DNA from: Acetofilamentum sp.
Lineage (GTDB): Bacteria; Bacteroidota; Bacteroidia; Bacteroidales; DTU049
Length of the DNA stretch: 6,722 nt
Assembly: GCA_020720525.1 (NCBI GenBank)
Contig: DYON01000144.1
Span: forward strand, 1 to 6,722
Direction: 5' to 3'
Below, piece after piece: positions 6,102 through 6,722 of the stretch. The notes under the pieces were generated by a model. That model ran no database searches and was not told where the DNA came from. It saw nothing but the letters and a program-made list of their open reading frames with translations. Both the position numbers and the translations under genes were made by a program. Position 1 is the stretch's first letter; each line of letters begins with the position of its first letter.

Positions 6102-6722
6102 ATGCTTTTCATGCGAATAAATTCAAAATCAATCCCTGTTATTATTTCATGGGTATTACATCCAATTGTTCTACCCACCTTGTTTGTCTTGCTTTTGTTT
6201 TCAGGCGATTACTACATCAACAACCTTCTTCGACCCGAAGCTTTTCGGATTATTTTTCTCTCTGTTGCCATTTTCACATTAATGATTCCCGCTGCCATTT
6301 TCACCTTGTCGCGTTATCTAAGCATTATTGAATCGTTCGAAATGAAGAGCAAACTTGAACGATTATTTGCTATTACAGTAGTTGGATTGTCATCGTTTTT
6401 TTGTCGAAAAATTCTTGCCGGATTCGAACTCCCGCCCTATTATACCGATTTTATTACCATTATACTATTTGGCTCGGTACTAGCACTTTCAATTTCCCTA
6501 TTCCAAAAATTCAGCTTGCATGTGTTTGGCTGGAGCATTATGCTGTTCACATTAGCTTGGTATGTTTTGGCTTTTCAAAGTTTTAATCTAATACTATTAC
6601 CCATTGTAGCCGTTTTTGTTGGGCTTGTTGGATCGGCTCGCTTAGCAAGCAATGCTCACTCCAAATTCGAATTGTATCTCGGGTTTGGGTTGGGGATGGT
6701 GCCCGTTTTGGTGTTATGGATT
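6102..6722 (+). CDS. Multi-pass membrane protein, PAP2 phosphatase-like, cut off by window end
   Basis: The reading frame opens at ATG 6102 (an in-frame ATG at 6111 is an alternative) and stays open for 207 codons to the window edge, so the C-terminus is missing. An in-frame stop at 6063-6065 limits extension upstream. The product is strongly hydrophobic, with about five or six membrane segments: roughly residues 12-34, 48-68, 88-103, 115-133, 141-156 and 161-178. It begins with the motif ISWVLHPIVLPT, typical of a Bacteroidota family often annotated as PAP2-related. Relics of the PAP2 motifs can be placed. FSLH (137-140) stands where PSGH is expected, keeping Ser and His. A179-R180-x5-H186-x3-E190 stands for SR-x5-H-x3-D. 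The region MKSKLERL (81-88) is a poor match to K-x6-RP. PAP2 enzymes dephosphorylate lipid phosphates at the membrane; whether this protein is catalytic is unclear. The family call is moderate; that it is a real coding region is firm. Confidence 0.75.
   Translation, partial: MLFMRINSKSIPVIISWVLHPIVLPTLFVLLLFSGDYYINNLLRPEAFRIIFLSVAIFTLMIPAAIFTLSRYLSIIESFEMKSKLERLFAITVVGLSSFFCRKILAGFELPPYYTDFITIILFGSVLALSISLFQKFSLHVFGWSIMLFTLAWYVLAFQSFNLILLPIVAVFVGLVGSARLASNAHSKFELYLGFGLGMVPVLVLWI

Noticed and set aside
6149..6586. Two short plus-strand frames of about 60 codons (6149-6331 and 6401-6586)
   Set aside because: Both lie out of frame inside the longer open frame from 6102, which encodes a consistent hydrophobic protein with family motifs.

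Overview
The window looks like chromosomal DNA from a member of the Bacteroidota. Three things point there. A GldB gliding/type IX secretion lipoprotein is present. Several genes are preceded by the Bacteroidota-type promoter (-33 TTTG/TTG, -7 TAnnTTTG), with A-rich leaders in place of Shine-Dalgarno sites. A small outer-membrane beta-barrel protein of the PorT-like type is also encoded. Base composition is moderately AT-rich and codon use looks even across the genes. I see no mobile element, CRISPR array, tRNA or rRNA.

Layout. Bases 1-158 are non-coding and hold a degenerate AATTCGT-type repeat, a weak A/T hairpin and a promoter. Bases 159-1607 encode a complete M17 leucyl aminopeptidase, followed 34 bases later by a secreted ChaN/TIKI-fold protein (1642-2502); the two are probably cotranscribed. 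gldB (2556-3626) is on the minus strand and converges on the ChaN-family gene. It is divergent from a beta-barrel gene (3671-4351) across a 44-base gap in which both directions have a perfect TAnnTTTG box. A strong intrinsic terminator lies between the barrel gene and nadE (4413-6038), a two-domain glutamine-dependent NAD+ synthetase with all catalytic residues. The window ends inside a multi-pass membrane protein (6102 to the edge) that carries eroded but recognisable PAP2 phosphatase motifs.

Functional reading. Housekeeping functions (peptide turnover, NAD synthesis) are interleaved with envelope functions (GldB, a beta-barrel protein, a periplasmic ChaN-like protein, a PAP2-like membrane protein). 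From memory, nadE and gldB are recurrent neighbours in Bacteroidota. The gldC gene that accompanies gldB in Flavobacterium johnsoniae is not next to it here. I found no evidence of a new defence, mobile or biosynthetic system. The points most worth a second look are the PAP2-like protein, the overlapping divergent promoters, the terminator/promoter overlap ahead of nadE, and the repeat at the left edge.
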